DNA of 64,000 nt from Rana temporaria (Eukaryota; Chordata; Amphibia; Anura; Ranidae), in NCBI RefSeq assembly GCF_905171775.1, contig NC_053490.1, positions 32,294,563 through 32,358,562 of the forward strand, in the 5' to 3' direction. Both the position numbers and the translations under genes were made by a program. Positions 21,640 through 32,829 of the stretch are shown in pieces (within the stretch, counting starts at the first letter, position 1; each line of letters starts with the position of its first letter). The notes below the pieces were generated by a model. The model saw nothing but the letters and a program-made list of their open reading frames with translations. It was not told the DNA's origin and ran no database searches.

Positions 21640-22970
21640 GGCAACTCACAACCCAGTAATGACGATCCCTCACAGAACCAGGCCATTTTTTGCGATACGG
21701 CACTGTGTCGCTTTAACTGACAATTGCACGGTCATGCAACATTGTACCCAAACAAAATTGAGGTCCTTTTTTCCCCACAAATAGAGCTTTCCTTTCTTGG
21801 TTTTTGATCACCTCTGACGTTTTTATTTTTTGTGCTATAAACAAACAAAGAGCGACAATTTTGAAAAAAAACAAAAACTTTTTGCTATTATACATATCCA
21901 AAAAAATACATTAAAAAAACACATTTATTCCACATATATTCTTCTACATATTTTTGGTAAAAAAAATCGCAATAGGAGTATATTGATTGGTTTGCGCAAA
22001 AGTTATGGGATAGATTTAGGGAATTTTATTTTTTATTGTTTTTACTAGTAATGGTGGTGAGCTGCGATTTTTAGTGGGACTGTGACATTGCGGCTGACAA
22101 ATCTGACCCCAAATGACACTTTTTGGGGACCAGTGACATTATTACATTAAAGCGGAGTTCCACCCAAAAGTGGAACTTCTGCTTTAAGCACTCCTCGCCC
22201 CCTGACATGCCACATTTGGCATGTAATTTTTTTTGGGGGGGGGGGGGTGTTCCTGTCCCACTTCCTGCTTCCTTTTTTGGGCCGCCTAGGCAACTCCTCC
22301 TCTTTCCTCCCTGCCAGCGATCTTCTGGAACACAACTCACAACTTATGGGTCCCCTCAAAGCCGTAAGCTGTCACGGGCGGGTGCCCACAGTTACGATGA
22401 CGGTGCCAAGGAGAGAAGGGGAAGAGGAGCGAGCCTCCGGCCGGCCGCATCGCTGGACAGTGGAGCAGGTAAGTGTCGGTTTATTAAAAGTCAGCAGCTA
22501 TACTTTTTGTAGCTGCTGACACGGGCGGAACTCCGCTTTCATCAGTGCTATAAAATGCACTGATCAATGTAAAAATGGCACTGGCAGGGAAGGGGTTAAC
22601 ACTAGGGGGCGATCAAGGGGTTAAGTGTGTTCCCTAGGTGTGTTCTAAATTTAGAGGGTATGGGCTCACAGGGACATTACAGAGATCACTGTTTCCCATC
22701 ACTGGGAACAGAAGATCTCTGACATGTACCCTGTCCGAACTAAGATCCGCTTGTTTACAAAGGCAGATCCCTGTTCTGCCTCTATACTAGGCAATCGTGG
22801 GTCGCTGGCAGACATGGAGTCCGCCCCACCCATGGGCACACTCCCGCAGCAGGAGCAGGAGCGCGCAGACACGCCCCCGCCCGCAACTACACCTGCGCGA
22901 GCCCCAGGTACAGCGATTAACGCAACACTGCCAACCTGCCGCAGTATATCTGGGTGAGCTGGTTGGCTAG
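21640..22970 (-). mobile_element. TTAA-A element, decayed ends, with nested TTAA-D
   Basis: Reverse orientation of the TTAA-A block: AGGCCATTTTTTGCGATACGG, CAATTGCACGGTCATGCAAC and CACAAATAGAGCTTTCC. The right side has GGCAGGGAAGGGGTTAACACT and ends GAGCTGGTTGGCTAGTGG, a mutated form of the GGTTGGCAAGCGGTTA end seen near 47190. The left end is not identifiable. Interrupted at 22151-22537. Confidence 0.7.
22151..22537. mobile_element. TTAA-D element nested in TTAA-A
   Basis: Termini AGCGGAGTTCCACCC and GGGCGGAACTCCGCT, flanked by TTAA (22147-22150) and TTCA (22538-22541, one change). The uninterrupted homolog near 46870 reads ACATTGATCGGTGC, which fits an empty site at this position. Contains a G tract at 22235-22247 and no gene. 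Confidence 0.8.
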
Positions 22971-23090
22971 TGGATAAACTACATCTCTGCTATACTCATA
23001 ATTTGCTAACAAATTCTTTATTGCACTGACCTCCAAAACTTGTTTATGATTTTTACTTTAACTGACTTATAAAGTGTATTTTTAATGTTA

Positions 23091-23528
23091 TGCCGCGTAC
23101 ACACCATCACTTTATGTGATGAAAAAAAATGACGTTTTTAAAAACGTCACTTTAATTGACTGTGTGTGGGGGAAAACGTTGTTTTATGTCTTGTAAAAAA
23201 CGACCAAAAAAAATTGAAGCATGCTTCAATTTTATGTGTCGTTTTTCAAAAGTGCACTTTTTACTTCACAGAAATTGACCGTGTGTAGCAAAAAACGTCG
23301 TTTTCTGAGGCGTTTTTTTCATCCACGCATGCCCAGAAGCTACTTATGAAGCAAGCTTCAATGGTAAAACGTGGTGGAACGTAACCTCACTTTGCTAGAT
23401 CATTGTGAGAAAACGATGGTGTGTAGGCAACTTCGTCTTTGAAAATTGAAGTTTCAAAAACGTCATTTTTTACTTCACAGAAAGTGTCGTTTTTTTTCAT
23501 CACATAAAGTGATGGTGTGTACGCGGCA
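23091..23528. mobile_element. CGTACAC MITE, TTA duplication
   Basis: Long inverted ends beginning TGCCGCGTACACACCATCAC (and complement at the right), flanked by TTA at 23088-23090 and 23529-23531. The interior is full of AAAACGTCGTTTT-type inverted words. A second copy lies at 45773-46202. Three-bp TWA duplications suggest PIF/Harbinger relatives; this is inference. Confidence 0.9.
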
Positions 23529-23546
23529 TTAGACTTATAACACTTA

Positions 23547-24270
23547 GGCCCAGATTCTCATACATTAACGTTGCTCCTGGGCAGCGTAACGTATGTGATT
23601 TACGTTACACCGCCGCAGGTTTACAGGTTTACAGCCTGATTCTCAGAACACTTACCTGTAAACTTGCGGCGGTGTATCGTTAAATCGCTCGGCGCAAGCC
23701 CGCCCAATTCAAATGGGGCGGGCACCATTTAAATTAGGCGCGCTCCCGCGCCGAGCGTACTGCGCATGCTCCGTCGGGTAAATTACCCGACTTGCATTGC
23801 GCTAAATTACGTCGCCCCAACGTCATTTGCTTAGACGTTTACGTAAATGGCGTCCAGCGCCATTCACGGACGTCTTACGCAAACGACGTAATTTTTTTTA
23901 AATTCGACGCGGGAACGACGGCCATACTTAAAATTGGTTGCCCCTCCTAATAGCAGGGGCAACCTTACGCGTCGCGTACGCTACAGAAACGACGTAAATT
24001 CTCAGCGTCGACCGCGCGTATGTTTGGGAATCTCGCGTAATTACCTCATTTGCATAGACGACGGGGAAAACGACGATGCGACACCTAGCGGCGGGAAAAA
24101 AAATTGCTTTTAAGATCTGACAGCGTAACAGCCTTACGCCTGTCAGATCTAATGGGTATCTATGCGTAACTGATTCTAAGAATCAGTCGCATAGATACCC
24201 GGGGCCAGATGAGGAGTTACGACGGCGCAAATGGTGTTGCGCCGTCGTAACGCCTTTGAGAATCTGGGCC
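23547..24270. mobile_element. Harb-MITE, TTA duplication
   Basis: Termini GGCCCAGATTCTCA and TGAGAATCTGGGCC with TTA on each side (23544-23546, 24271-24273). The interior shares CGACGCGGGAACGACGGCCA and CAGATCTAATGGGTATCTATG with sister copies. Confidence 0.92.
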
Positions 24271-24956
24271 TTATAGTACAAGCCTTCATTCACGTAGATG
24301 GCCGCAACTTTAAGGCGGCGTAGCTTAAGGCATTTAAGCTACGCGTCCGTAAGTTAGCGAGGCAAGTACATGATTCACAATGTACTTGCCTGCTAAGTTA
24401 CGGCGGCGTAGCCTAAAGCGGGCGGGCGTAATGGCGCCTAATTCAAATTTAGCTAAGGGGGCGTGTTTTATGTTAATGGGGGCTTGACCTGACGTTTTTG
24501 ACGTTTTTTTTTGCGCATGCGCCTACATTTCCCAGTGTGCATTGCGGCTACGTCCGCCGCACGGGCCTATTGATTTTGACGTGGACGTAAACGACGTAAA
24601 TCCCTATTCACGGACGACTTACGCAAACAACGTAAAATTTTAGAATTTCGACGCGGGAACGGCAGCCATACTTAACATTACTATTCCATCTATTTGATGG
24701 AATAACTTTAGGCGGCCTATCTCTTACGTAAACGGCGTAAATGTACTGCGGCGGCCGGGCATACGTTCGTGAATAGGCGTATCTACTGATTTGCATATTC
24801 GCAATGGAAGCGTCACCTAGCGGCCAGCAGAAATATTGGAACCTAAGATAGGACGGCGCAAGCCGTCGTATCTTAGACACCGTATTTTCCGGCGTAAAGG
24901 ACGACTTTCTAACCCCTTAAAATCTTCTTAAAAGTCGGGGGTCGTCTTATACGCCG

Positions 24957-25300
24957 GTAACCTAACATCTTACCTTACCAGAACCGCGGCCGTACGATTT
25001 TTCAAAAGCCGAGCCTCCGACGTCTTCTGTTCCGTGATAGGCGGAAACAATCAGCTTCCCAGGAGGCACTGTGTTCAGTGTCCGCCTATCACGGAGGCCC
25101 TCTCGTCCTGTGTTTAGTGTCCGCCTATCACGGAGGCCCTCTCGTCCTCGGACGAGAGGGCCTCCGTGATAGGTGAACACTGAACACAGTGCCTCCTGGG
25201 AAGCTGAATGTTCCGCCTATCACGGAACAGAAGACGTCGGAGGCGCGGCTTTTGAAAAATCGTACGGCCGCAATTCTGGTAAGGTAAGATGTTAGGTTAC
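24957..25300. repeat. ~340-bp near-perfect palindrome
   Basis: Arms of about 150 bp run from 24957 to about 25127 and from about 25147 to 25300, sharing GTAACCTAACATCTTACC at the base and ACGAGAGGGCCTCCGTGA near the tip. A direct duplicate of TCCGCCTATCACGGAGGCC (25080s and 25120s) lies in the left arm near the loop. The arms differ at only a few bases. Confidence 0.9.
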
Positions 25301-25324
25301 ACGGCCGCGATTCGCATGGGATAA

Positions 25325-25720
25325 GGTAAGGGCACGGTCTGGTCATGTAATGGGGCAGGTCTGGTCATGTAATGGGGCAGGTCTGGCATGTAATGGGGCA
25401 CGGTCTGGTATGTAATGGGGCACAGTCTGGTCATTTAATGGGGCAGGTCTGGCATGTAATGGGGCACAGTCTGGTCATGTAATGGGGCAGGTCTGGTCAT
25501 GTAATGGGGCACAGTCTGGTCATGTAATGGGGCACAGTCTGGTCATGTAATGGGGCACAGTCTGGTCATGTAATGGGGCACAGTCTGATCATGTAATGGG
25601 GCACAGTCTGGCATTTAATGGGGCACAGTCTGGCATGTAATGGGGCACAGTCTGCCATGTAATGGGGCACAGTCTGCCATGTAATGGGGCACAGTCTGGC
25701 ATGTAATGGTGGCACCGTGA
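25325..25720. repeat. ~22-bp minisatellite, about 17 units
   Basis: Unit close to GGCACAGTCTGGTCATGTAA with TGGG joining, alternating CAGGTCTGG and CACAGTCTGG forms. Lies in the TA-X element, directly after the palindrome. Confidence 0.9.
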
Positions 25721-25960
25721 GGCTAGGCATGACTAGTAGGAAAGGGGGGTAGTCTTATACGGTGAGTATATCCCAAAACCAACATTTTAGCTGGAAAATT
25801 AGGGGGTCGTCTTATACGCCGAGTCGTCTTATACGCCGGAAAATACGGTATGTTTAAGCGTATCTCTGTTTGAGCATACACTTAAACATAAGTCGGCGCA
25901 GATTCTGAGTTAGGTCGGCGTATCTACTGATACGCCGACCTAACTCTTACTGAATCTAGC

Positions 25961-26762
25961 TATTTCAGTTTTGTTGTGCGTTTTTAGTTTACCAAAAAAA
26001 TAACAGTTCCATTATCATATTTTACTGTTTCCTAATTTGTCTTCTAGATCGCCGATTTAAAAATACACAGGAAATCGGTCACGAGATTCCATCAGAATGT
26101 CGAATCCCATGGGAATTGGATTTGGTTTGTAACCTCTTTAGAGTTGGGCCCACAAAACAAATGAGATTCCAGCCTTGCGTCCGGCCTATACTCTTCTGCC
26201 GACATCTGAATTTCATCTTCAGGACACTATCCAGGAAGACATCTGCCCGGGGAAGTTCTTCCCAAACAAATAAATACAATAAAACTTCAATTTGTCAACT
26301 AAAACATCTTATGGGGAGCAGATGTCTGAAGGCGAATTTGTGATAATCTTATTATTGCTCTTGTCAGGTCTCATTATTCATTCGCCGTTTGCAAACAAAC
26401 GATCCCAACACCAAGCGCAATTATCTATCTAAATGGGAAACTTGTGTGGGATAAACATGGAGGACTTTCCTTCTGAAGAGTGCAAGGAAAGGTGGACCTA
26501 GTCTATATAGTTTGGGGTGTGACTACAAAACATGCTTTGAATAGAGTGGGGGAGGATTAGATCCTCTGTGGGGTATTTACTGCTACCTGGGGCGCCGATT
26601 TCCCTTCACTTCTTGTCCCAGTGATAATGGTTTTTCCAGACAGGATATGAGGGCAAAATCACCAATGGATGGACCAGAGCAATTTTTACATTTCTGCTCT
26701 GGGCCTACTGATTCAACAATAATTTTGTTGTAACAAAATTAACAATGTAATACATACACATA
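25961..26762. other. No feature recognised
   Basis: About 800 bp of unique-looking sequence. Complementary open frames at 26079-26343 overlap on both strands and show no family signature. May be older host sequence. Confidence 0.45.
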
Positions 26763-27533
26763 GGCCCAGATTCACAGAGAGCGGGTGCACATTACGCCGT
26801 CGTAGGGTAACCTCTGTACGCTACGCAGACGCAGCGCAGAGAGGCAAGCATGGAATTCAGCAAGCCAGTGCTTCCAACACTGCGCCAGCGTTGCGTGGGT
26901 TTCTAAGGCGTAAGCCAGCGTAGGTGAAAGTAGGCGTGACCCATGCAAATGAGGCGTGACCCAATGCAAATGATGGGCCGAGCGCCGGACAGATATGTAT
27001 CACGAACTGCGCATGCGTCGTGACGTGGACGCATCCCCCTGCGCATGCTCACAACCACGTCGGGACAACTGCCTAAACTACGCCGGATGACTGCGTACGG
27101 CATGAACGTAACCTATGCCCAGCCAGACACACGTCCAACGTAAAAAAAACGTAAAATACACCGGCTTGTGTTCCCTGGTGCAGACCTTTGCATGTCTGCT
27201 GCTGGGTTGCACCTCCTTTATGGGGCATAACTTTACGCCGGACGTACAACTAAGGCACACATCGCGTAGCCTGCGTCGGGCGCACGTACGTTCGTGAATC
27301 GCCGTATTTCCCTCATTTGCATATTTAAATGGCTGATCAATGGGAGCGCCACCATGCGTCCAGCCTAAATGTGCGCCCACCCTACGCCGGCGTAAGCAAG
27401 TTACGCCGGCGGGGTGAAGCCTGTTTTTAGGCGCATCTTAGTTTGTGGGTCTGGCGCACAGATACGACGGCGCACATTTGCACTTACGTCGGCGTATCTT
27501 GTTATATGTCGGCGTAAGTGCTTTGTGAATCTG
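26763..27533. mobile_element. Deletion derivative of the Harbinger element
   Basis: Starts GGCCCAGATTCACAGAGAGC and ends TTTGTGAATCTGGGTC. Its right 100 bp (GATACGACGGCGCACATTTG, CACTTACGTCGGCGTATC) match the right end of the autonomous copy. Its middle (CCTTTGCATGTCTGCTGCTGG, ATAACTTTACGCCGG) matches the autonomous leader near 20160-20215. Both genes are absent. Confidence 0.8.
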
Positions 27534-27890
27534 GGTCTATATTGGCAAAAGTATTGGGACACCTGCCTTCACACACACATGACCTTTACTGGCATCCCAG
27601 TCTTAGTCCGTAGGGTTCAATATTGAGTTGGTCCACCCTTTGCAGCTATAAAAGCTTTAACTTTTCTGGGAAGGCTGTCCACAAGGTTTAGGAGTGTGTC
27701 TATGGGAATGTTTGACCATTCTTCCAGAAGCGCATTTGTGAGGCCAGGCACTGATGTTGGAGGCCTGGCTCACAGTCTCCGCTCTAATTTGTCCCAAAAG
27801 TTGTTCTATTGGGTTGAAGTCAGGGCTCTGTGCAGGTCAGTTATGTTCCTCCACCCCAAACTTCCTTATCCACACTATATTGCCAAAAAG
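27534..27890 (-). pseudogene. Tc1-like transposase C-terminal relic
   Basis: The left end TATATTGGCAAAAGTATTGG is a Tc1-type terminus. Read on the minus strand, the sequence encodes pieces of a Tc1 transposase C-terminus: AQSPDFNPIE (the conserved PDLNPIE motif with the catalytic acidic residue), ALLEEWSNIPIDTLLNLVDSLP and KAFIAAKGGPTQY, with a stop and frameshifts between them. The catalytic core upstream is missing. A new direct-oriented terminus TATATTGCCAAAAAGTAAAG starts at about 27880. Confidence 0.85.
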
Positions 27891-28130
27891 TAAAGTTGGG
27901 CCACCCCTTCAAATCATTTGGTGGAGAGGGGACTTTGCGGCGCCGCGCCGATTCCCAAAAGTAGTTCCTGTACTACTTTTGGCGACATGGGGTGATTTCA
28001 ATAGACATCTGTGCAGGGACCCGCACAGATGTCTCCGAAATCGCTCCCGAAGTCAGACAGAAATACGGGTTTAGGTTGAACTTGCACGATTTCAAATCCA
28101 CCTTCAGTGTGAACCTAGGCTTAAAAAGGA
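27880..28130. repeat. Dispersed repeat with internal hairpin
   Basis: After a Tc1-like start at 27880 the sequence contains AGTAGTTCCTGTACTACTTT and the hairpin AGACATCTGTGC...GCACAGATGTCT (28002-28033). It ends near AGTGTGAACCTAGGCTTAA. No coding. Confidence 0.5.
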
Positions 28131-28440
28131 GTCAAATCATAACAAATTTTTATAAAAATTGCTCTAATTGATATCATATGCAGATGGGAAACTCATCATT
28201 TGGATCTGCAGATGAATACAAAACAGGGTAGATACAGAAGTAACAATGTTGTCTTTTATTGATGATATTGGGACTTATTTACTAAAACTAGAGAGTGCAA
28301 AATCTGGTGCAGCTGTGCTTAGAAATCAATCAGCTTCCAGGTTTTTTTTTATCAAAGCTTAACGTGAGACGTAACTAAAGTCTCAGTTTTTTTCATATAA
28401 AAAAAACAAACGTGTTATACTTAAAACCCACTGCACAGAG
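28131..28440. repeat. Fragment of a common frog dispersed repeat
   Basis: 28266-28360 contains TTTACTAAAACTAGAGAGTG, AAAATCTGGTGCAGCTGTG and AATCAGCTTCCAGGTTTTT, phrases I associate with a frequent ranid repeat. The rest is unassigned. Confidence 0.4.
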
Positions 28441-28640
28441 AAATCAGATGAAAGGTTTAGAACTGGGAAACACTTTTTGAAAGATAAAAAGTGCATTTTA
28501 TATACATCTATATAGATCAGACCAAAATGAGGAGGAAAGAGGGACAGAGGGACATTGCTCCAAATCAGGGACAGTCCCTCAAAATCAGGGACAGTCCCTC
28601 AAAATCAGGGACAGTTGGGAGCTATGGCTCAACAACCTGG
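28440..28640 (+). repeat. GGGACAG dispersed repeat, plus copy
   Basis: Runs from GATGAAAGGTTTAGAACTGGG through AAATGAGGAGGAAAGAGGG to a triplicated AATCAGGGACAGTCCCTCA and a terminal GTTGGGAGCTATG. An inverted copy lies at 30900-31095. The terminus resembles that of the element at 42475-42898. Confidence 0.75.
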
Positions 28641-28659
28641 ACAGTTTTTTTTATTGTTT

Positions 28660-28900
28660 TTTTTTTCAGGGGCCCTTACAGGCCCGTCTGGCCCCCCTCC
28701 CATTTTTCTTTTTGCATTACACCTGTAAGGGGCCTGATGGTCCCCATGGCCCCTTACAGGCCCGTCTGGCCCCCCTTGTATTTTTTTGTTTGTATTTATT
28801 TATTTATTTATTTTTTGCATTACACCTGTAAGGGGCCCAATGGTCCCCAGGGCCCCTTACAGGCCCGGCCGACTCCCCTCCTGTTTTATCTTGCGTCAGG
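28660..28900. repeat. GGCCCCTTACAGGCCCG tandem repeat
   Basis: Three diverged units of about 80-100 bp with CCCTTACAGGCCCGTCTGG and TTGCATTACACCTGTAAGG. The unit is partly self-complementary (CCTTACAGG / CCTGTAAGG). Longer open frames on the plus strand come from this array. Confidence 0.8.
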
Positions 28901-28976
28901 AGAAAAGAGATTACACTTGTTTTTTTTTCATCAGCACACCCCCCCTCCCTGCCTATTATACCTATTTATATATAAA

Positions 28977-29714
28977 GGGCCAGATCCACAAAGGAGTTAC
29001 GCTGGCGTATCTATTGATACGTCGCGTAACTTCTAGTTTGCTCCGGCGTATCTTTGTTTTGTATCCACAAAACAAGATAGGCCTGAAGCTGGGCTAGATC
29101 CGACTGGCGTACGTCTTAGTACGCCGTCGGATCTAAGGTGCATATTTACGCTGGCCGCTAGGTGGCGTTTCCATCGATTTCCGCGTCGAGTATGCAAAAT
29201 AGCTAGATACGGCGATCCACGAACGTACGTCCGGCGCATTTTTTTACATCGTTTCCGTAAGGCTTTTTTTGGCGTATAGTTACCCCTGCTATATGAGGCG
29301 TATCCTATGTTAAGTATGGCCGTCGTTCCCACGTCGAATTTTGAAAATTTTACGTCGTTTGCGTAAGTCGTTCGCGAATAGGGCTTTGCGTACAATGACG
29401 TTCACGTCGTAAGCATTGGCTTGTTGCGGGTTAATTTCAAGCATGCGCACTGGGATACCCCCACGGACGGCGCATGCACCGTTGAAAAAAAACGTAATTT
29501 ACGTTGGGTCAAGACGTATTAACATAAAACACGCCCCCATCACATACATTTGAATTGCGCGTCCTTACGCCGGGAGATTTACGATACGCCGCCGTAACTT
29601 TAGAGGCAAGTGCTTTGTGAATACAGCACTTGCCTCTCAAAGTTGCGGCGGCGTAGCGTTACGACGATACGCTACGCCGGAATAAAATTACGATCCGCTA
29701 CGTGGATCTGGCCC
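28977..29714. mobile_element. Harb-MITE
   Basis: Termini GGGCCAGATCCACAAAGG and ACGTGGATCTGGCCC. The interior has GTAAGTATGGCCGTCG-like sequence, CACTGGGATACCC and GTGCTTTGTGAATACAGCAC. Flanking triplets AAA and ATT do not match. Confidence 0.85.
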
Positions 29715-30405
29715 ATTATGTGTGAAAACAGTGTTCAAAAACCGTGTCAACAGTGATGTTCTGACAGCATTTACCTGAAGTGATCAAACTAGGTACAGAA
29801 GCCTGTATCTGTCGAAAATGGGCACCCTTGCAGATCCACCTCCATTATCAGCGGTAAACTCATTGAGGCAGGGCACACCCAGAGCCATGCTTGTTCAGCC
29901 CAGGGTGTTTGTCAGGCTGGGTGGTTTGGGCAACTCGATTTGCAGCCCATTAACAGGAATCAGACAAAATTTGAGCTTTGTATGACCAGCTTAAAGGTAT
30001 TGCCCACTTCCGAATGTTTTTATTTTAACTAATTAGTTATATATACGCGGTGTCATTTGTTTAACTTACCCTGCAACAATAATGGGCTCACATGTTGTGG
30101 CTGTAGATTGCAAATGTCCCTGCCGATTGAACTCCCTATGTTCATTTCTTCATTCACCTAGCTTATTCCTATTCACCATAGGGACAGGCAACTTTACAAA
30201 TTATTACAAATGTGGGAGTGCTAAATGTGATGAAAGACTGCACTGTGGCTCTCTGTTATTTGCTTAGCTTGCTTGTGTCTGTATCGCATTCAATTACCAT
30301 TTAGCTCTCACCTGCTAAACACTAGACTGGGGGACCCAAGGATTGTAGGATATCTACAGTAGTTTCTTCAAAGGAAGTGTCGGTTCTCAAAGAGACAAAG
30401 GTCAT
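29715..30405. other. No feature recognised
   Basis: About 690 bp of unique-looking sequence without ends, arrays or coding support. May be host sequence. Confidence 0.45.
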
Positions 30406-30790
30406 TGTAACGGAATTAGAATATCCCCGTCAAGCATTCCCTTCTTCCCATAAAAGCAAATCACCCCAATATTCAACGAGGAGGAATATTCCTGGGATCA
30501 CCCAATAAGCCACACATGGGTCAGAGCTTACTGCTGGAACAAGACACTTTAATGGCAGCATGCTACCAGGTATATATGCAGTTTACAAGCTAAATCCTCA
30601 ATCAAAGAACAATGAAATCTCCACCCCCTTTCCACACACAGTGGGGGCTCTCATACAGATTATAGGCAGACACTTCGGCGCCGACTCTGAAGACACATTT
30701 CTTTAGATAATGACATAACACAATGGATCAATTGCCCTTTAAAATAGGGCTGGCTGGGGAGGGACATTAACATTTCAACAGCCCGTAACA
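30406..30790 (-). mobile_element. Solo LTR, minus orientation
   Basis: On the minus strand it begins TGTTACGGGCTGTTG and ends CTAATTCCGTTACA. A TATA-like CATATATACC lies near 30573 and an ATTAAA at about 30550, in correct order. CAT directly flanks both ends, a possible 3-bp remnant of the duplication. No internal genes are nearby. Confidence 0.55.
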
Positions 30791-30899
30791 CATGAATCCT
30801 TTTTACCTCTAACACACACACAGCATAACTAGCAGGGAGAATTTAAACTGAAGCATATCCTTCACAGTCATGCATTACCTTTGCAGTGCCATGTGTTAT

Positions 30900-31095
30900 A
30901 GCTCATGCATAGCTCCCAACTGTCCCTGATTTGGAACAAAGTCTCTCTGTCCTTTGTTTCCTTCTCATTTGTCCCTCATTTTGATCTGATCTATGTAGTC
31001 GTATATAAAAAGCAATTTTTATCTTTCAAAAAGTGTTTCCCAGTGCTAAACCTTTCATCCGTTTTCTAAATTGCTGAATTTGTAAATTTCCAAAG
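30900..31095 (-). repeat. GGGACAG dispersed repeat, minus copy
   Basis: CATAGCTCCCAACTGTCCC through CATTTTGATCTGATCTATG to AGTGTTTCCCAGTGCTAAACC; reverse-complement relative of 28440-28640. Confidence 0.75.
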
Positions 31096-31170
31096 CCAGT
31101 ATTAAGTAATAATAGTGGTAAAAAAAATCACTTTTGGGTTTTACCAATAATTTTTTTGTATACTTCTCCT

Positions 31171-32654
31171 TTAACTACTTGAGACCCGGGCGTATGTAAA
31201 AAGTTGGCCTCAAGGTGGCTCTATAAATCCAGGAGGCCGTCTTTTTACGGCCTCGGGTCCTACGGCCACTGGGGAGTGCGGGCGCGCCCGGCGCGTCACC
31301 GCAATGCCGATGCGCGTGCCTAGCGGCCGCGATGTCCGCCACGTACCCGCGATCGGCAGTTTTAGAGCAGAGACGTGGAGCTCTGTGTGTAAACACAGAG
31401 CTCCACGTCCTGTCAGGGAGAGAGGAGACCGATGCTGTGTCCCTTGTACATAGGGACACAGCATTGGTCACCTCCCCCAGTCAGTCCCCTCCACACAGTA
31501 AGAATCACTCCCAGGATCCACATTTAACCCCTTCCTCCTCCCCCTAGTGTTAACCCCTTCCCTGCCAGTCACATTTATACAGTAATCAGTGCGTTTTTAT
31601 AGCGCTGTTCGCTGAATTAATGTGAACGGTCCCAAAAATGTGTCAAAAGTGTCCGATGTGTCCGCCATAATATCGCAGTCCTGACAAAATAAGATCGCCG
31701 TATTACTATTAAAAAAAATAATAATAAAAAAAATGTCAGAATTCTATCCCCTATTTTGTAGCCACTATGGGCCAGATCCACATACATGTAGAACGGCGCA
31801 GCGTATCAGAGATACACTACGCCGCCGTACCTTACCTGGCGCATTTTCGAATCCTCAGCGATTTCGCGCCGTAAGTTACGGTGGCGTAGTGTATTTCTGG
31901 CGGCGGATTTGAAATTGGGCGGGTTGGGGGCGGGTTTCATTTAAATGAAGCGCGTCCCTGCGCCGAATGAAATGCGCATGCGTCGTCAAGAAATTTCCCG
32001 ACGTGCTTTGCGCGAAATAACGTTTGTGGATCGTCGTAAATCGCTAATTTGCATACCCGACACGGAAAACGCCACCCAGCGGACGCCAAAGTATTGCATC
32101 TTAGATCCGAAGACGTACACCTGTCGGATCTAACCCAGAAGCCATCGTATCTTGTTTTGAGGATTCAAAACAAAGATACGACGCAGGACATTTGAAAGTA
32201 CACCGGCTTATCAGTAGATACGCCGGTGTACTTCGTCTGTGGATCTGGCCCTATAACTTTTGCGCAAACCAATCACTATACGCTTATTGCTATTTTTTTA
32301 TTACTTTTTTTATTTACCAAAAATATGTAGAATACATATTGGCCTAAACTTAGAAAAAAATATATATATTTTTTTTAAAAAATTGGATATTTATTATAGC
32401 AAAAAGTAAAAAATATTGTGTTTTTTTTTCAAAATTGATGCTCTTTTTTTGTTTATAGCGCAAAAAATAAAAATCGCAGAGGTGTTAAAATACCACCAAA
32501 AGAAAGCTCTATTTGTGGGAAAAAAAGGACGTCAATTTTGTTTGGGAGGCACGTCGCACGACCGCGCAATTTTAATTTAAAGCGACGCAGTGCTGAAAGC
32601 TGAAATTTCGCCTGGGCAGGAAGGGGGTATATGTGCCCAGTAAGCAAGTGGTTA
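31171..32654 (+). mobile_element. TTAA-A element with nested Harb-MITE
   Basis: Starts TTAACTACTTGAGACCCGG and ends AGTAAGCAAGTGGTTA. The interior includes GGACACAGCATTGGTCACC, the CTATTTTGTA block, AAATACCACCAAAAGAAAGC and GCACGTCGCACGACCGCGCA. Interrupted by 31769-32251. An inverted GAGCTCTGTGTGTAAACACAGAGCTC dyad of 26 bp lies at 31378-31403, typical of this family's left third. Confidence 0.8.
31769..32251. mobile_element. Harb-MITE nested in TTAA-A, TAT duplication
   Basis: Termini GGGCCAGATCCACATAC and GTCTGTGGATCTGGCCC with TAT on both sides (31766-31768, 32252-32254). Removing the element and one TAT restores CACTATAACTTTTGCGC, the intact sequence of other TTAA-A copies. Confidence 0.93.
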
Positions 32655-32829
32655 GGGGGGCGTGGCAGGGGGGGTTTCCCATACCTTACTTATTTTGCTA
32701 ATAGGCGTCCCTCGTTCCCATCTCAAAAAGTTGGAAGGTATTCCTCGTGTTTGAATAGAAACAGAAACTTCTGACACCAGAATGTGAAGATTAAGCCGGC
32801 CACAGATGGACTGAATCTTGTCTGATTTA

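Larger units (their letters stand above)
24880..25848. mobile_element. TA-X element with long palindrome
   Basis: Termini CCGTATTTTCCGGCGTAAAG and TATACGCCGGAAAATACGG; right flank TA (25849-25850), left flank CA, presumably a mutated TA. The host MITE reads continuously across the site if the element is removed. Contains a ~340-bp palindrome and a ~22-bp minisatellite. No transposase. Confidence 0.8.
24283..25960. mobile_element. Harb-MITE split by a TA-X element
   Basis: The left half starts CCTTCATTCACGTAGATGGC and runs to 24877. The right half resumes TGTTTAAGCGTATC at 25851 and ends near TACTGAATCTAG. Both outer termini are degraded. Family phrases include CATTTCCCAGTGTGC and TACGTCCGCCGC. 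Confidence 0.7.

Noticed and set aside
28491..29036. 181-codon plus-strand frame
   Set aside because: Runs through the GGGACAG repeat, a tandem array and a Harb-MITE end; composition-driven.
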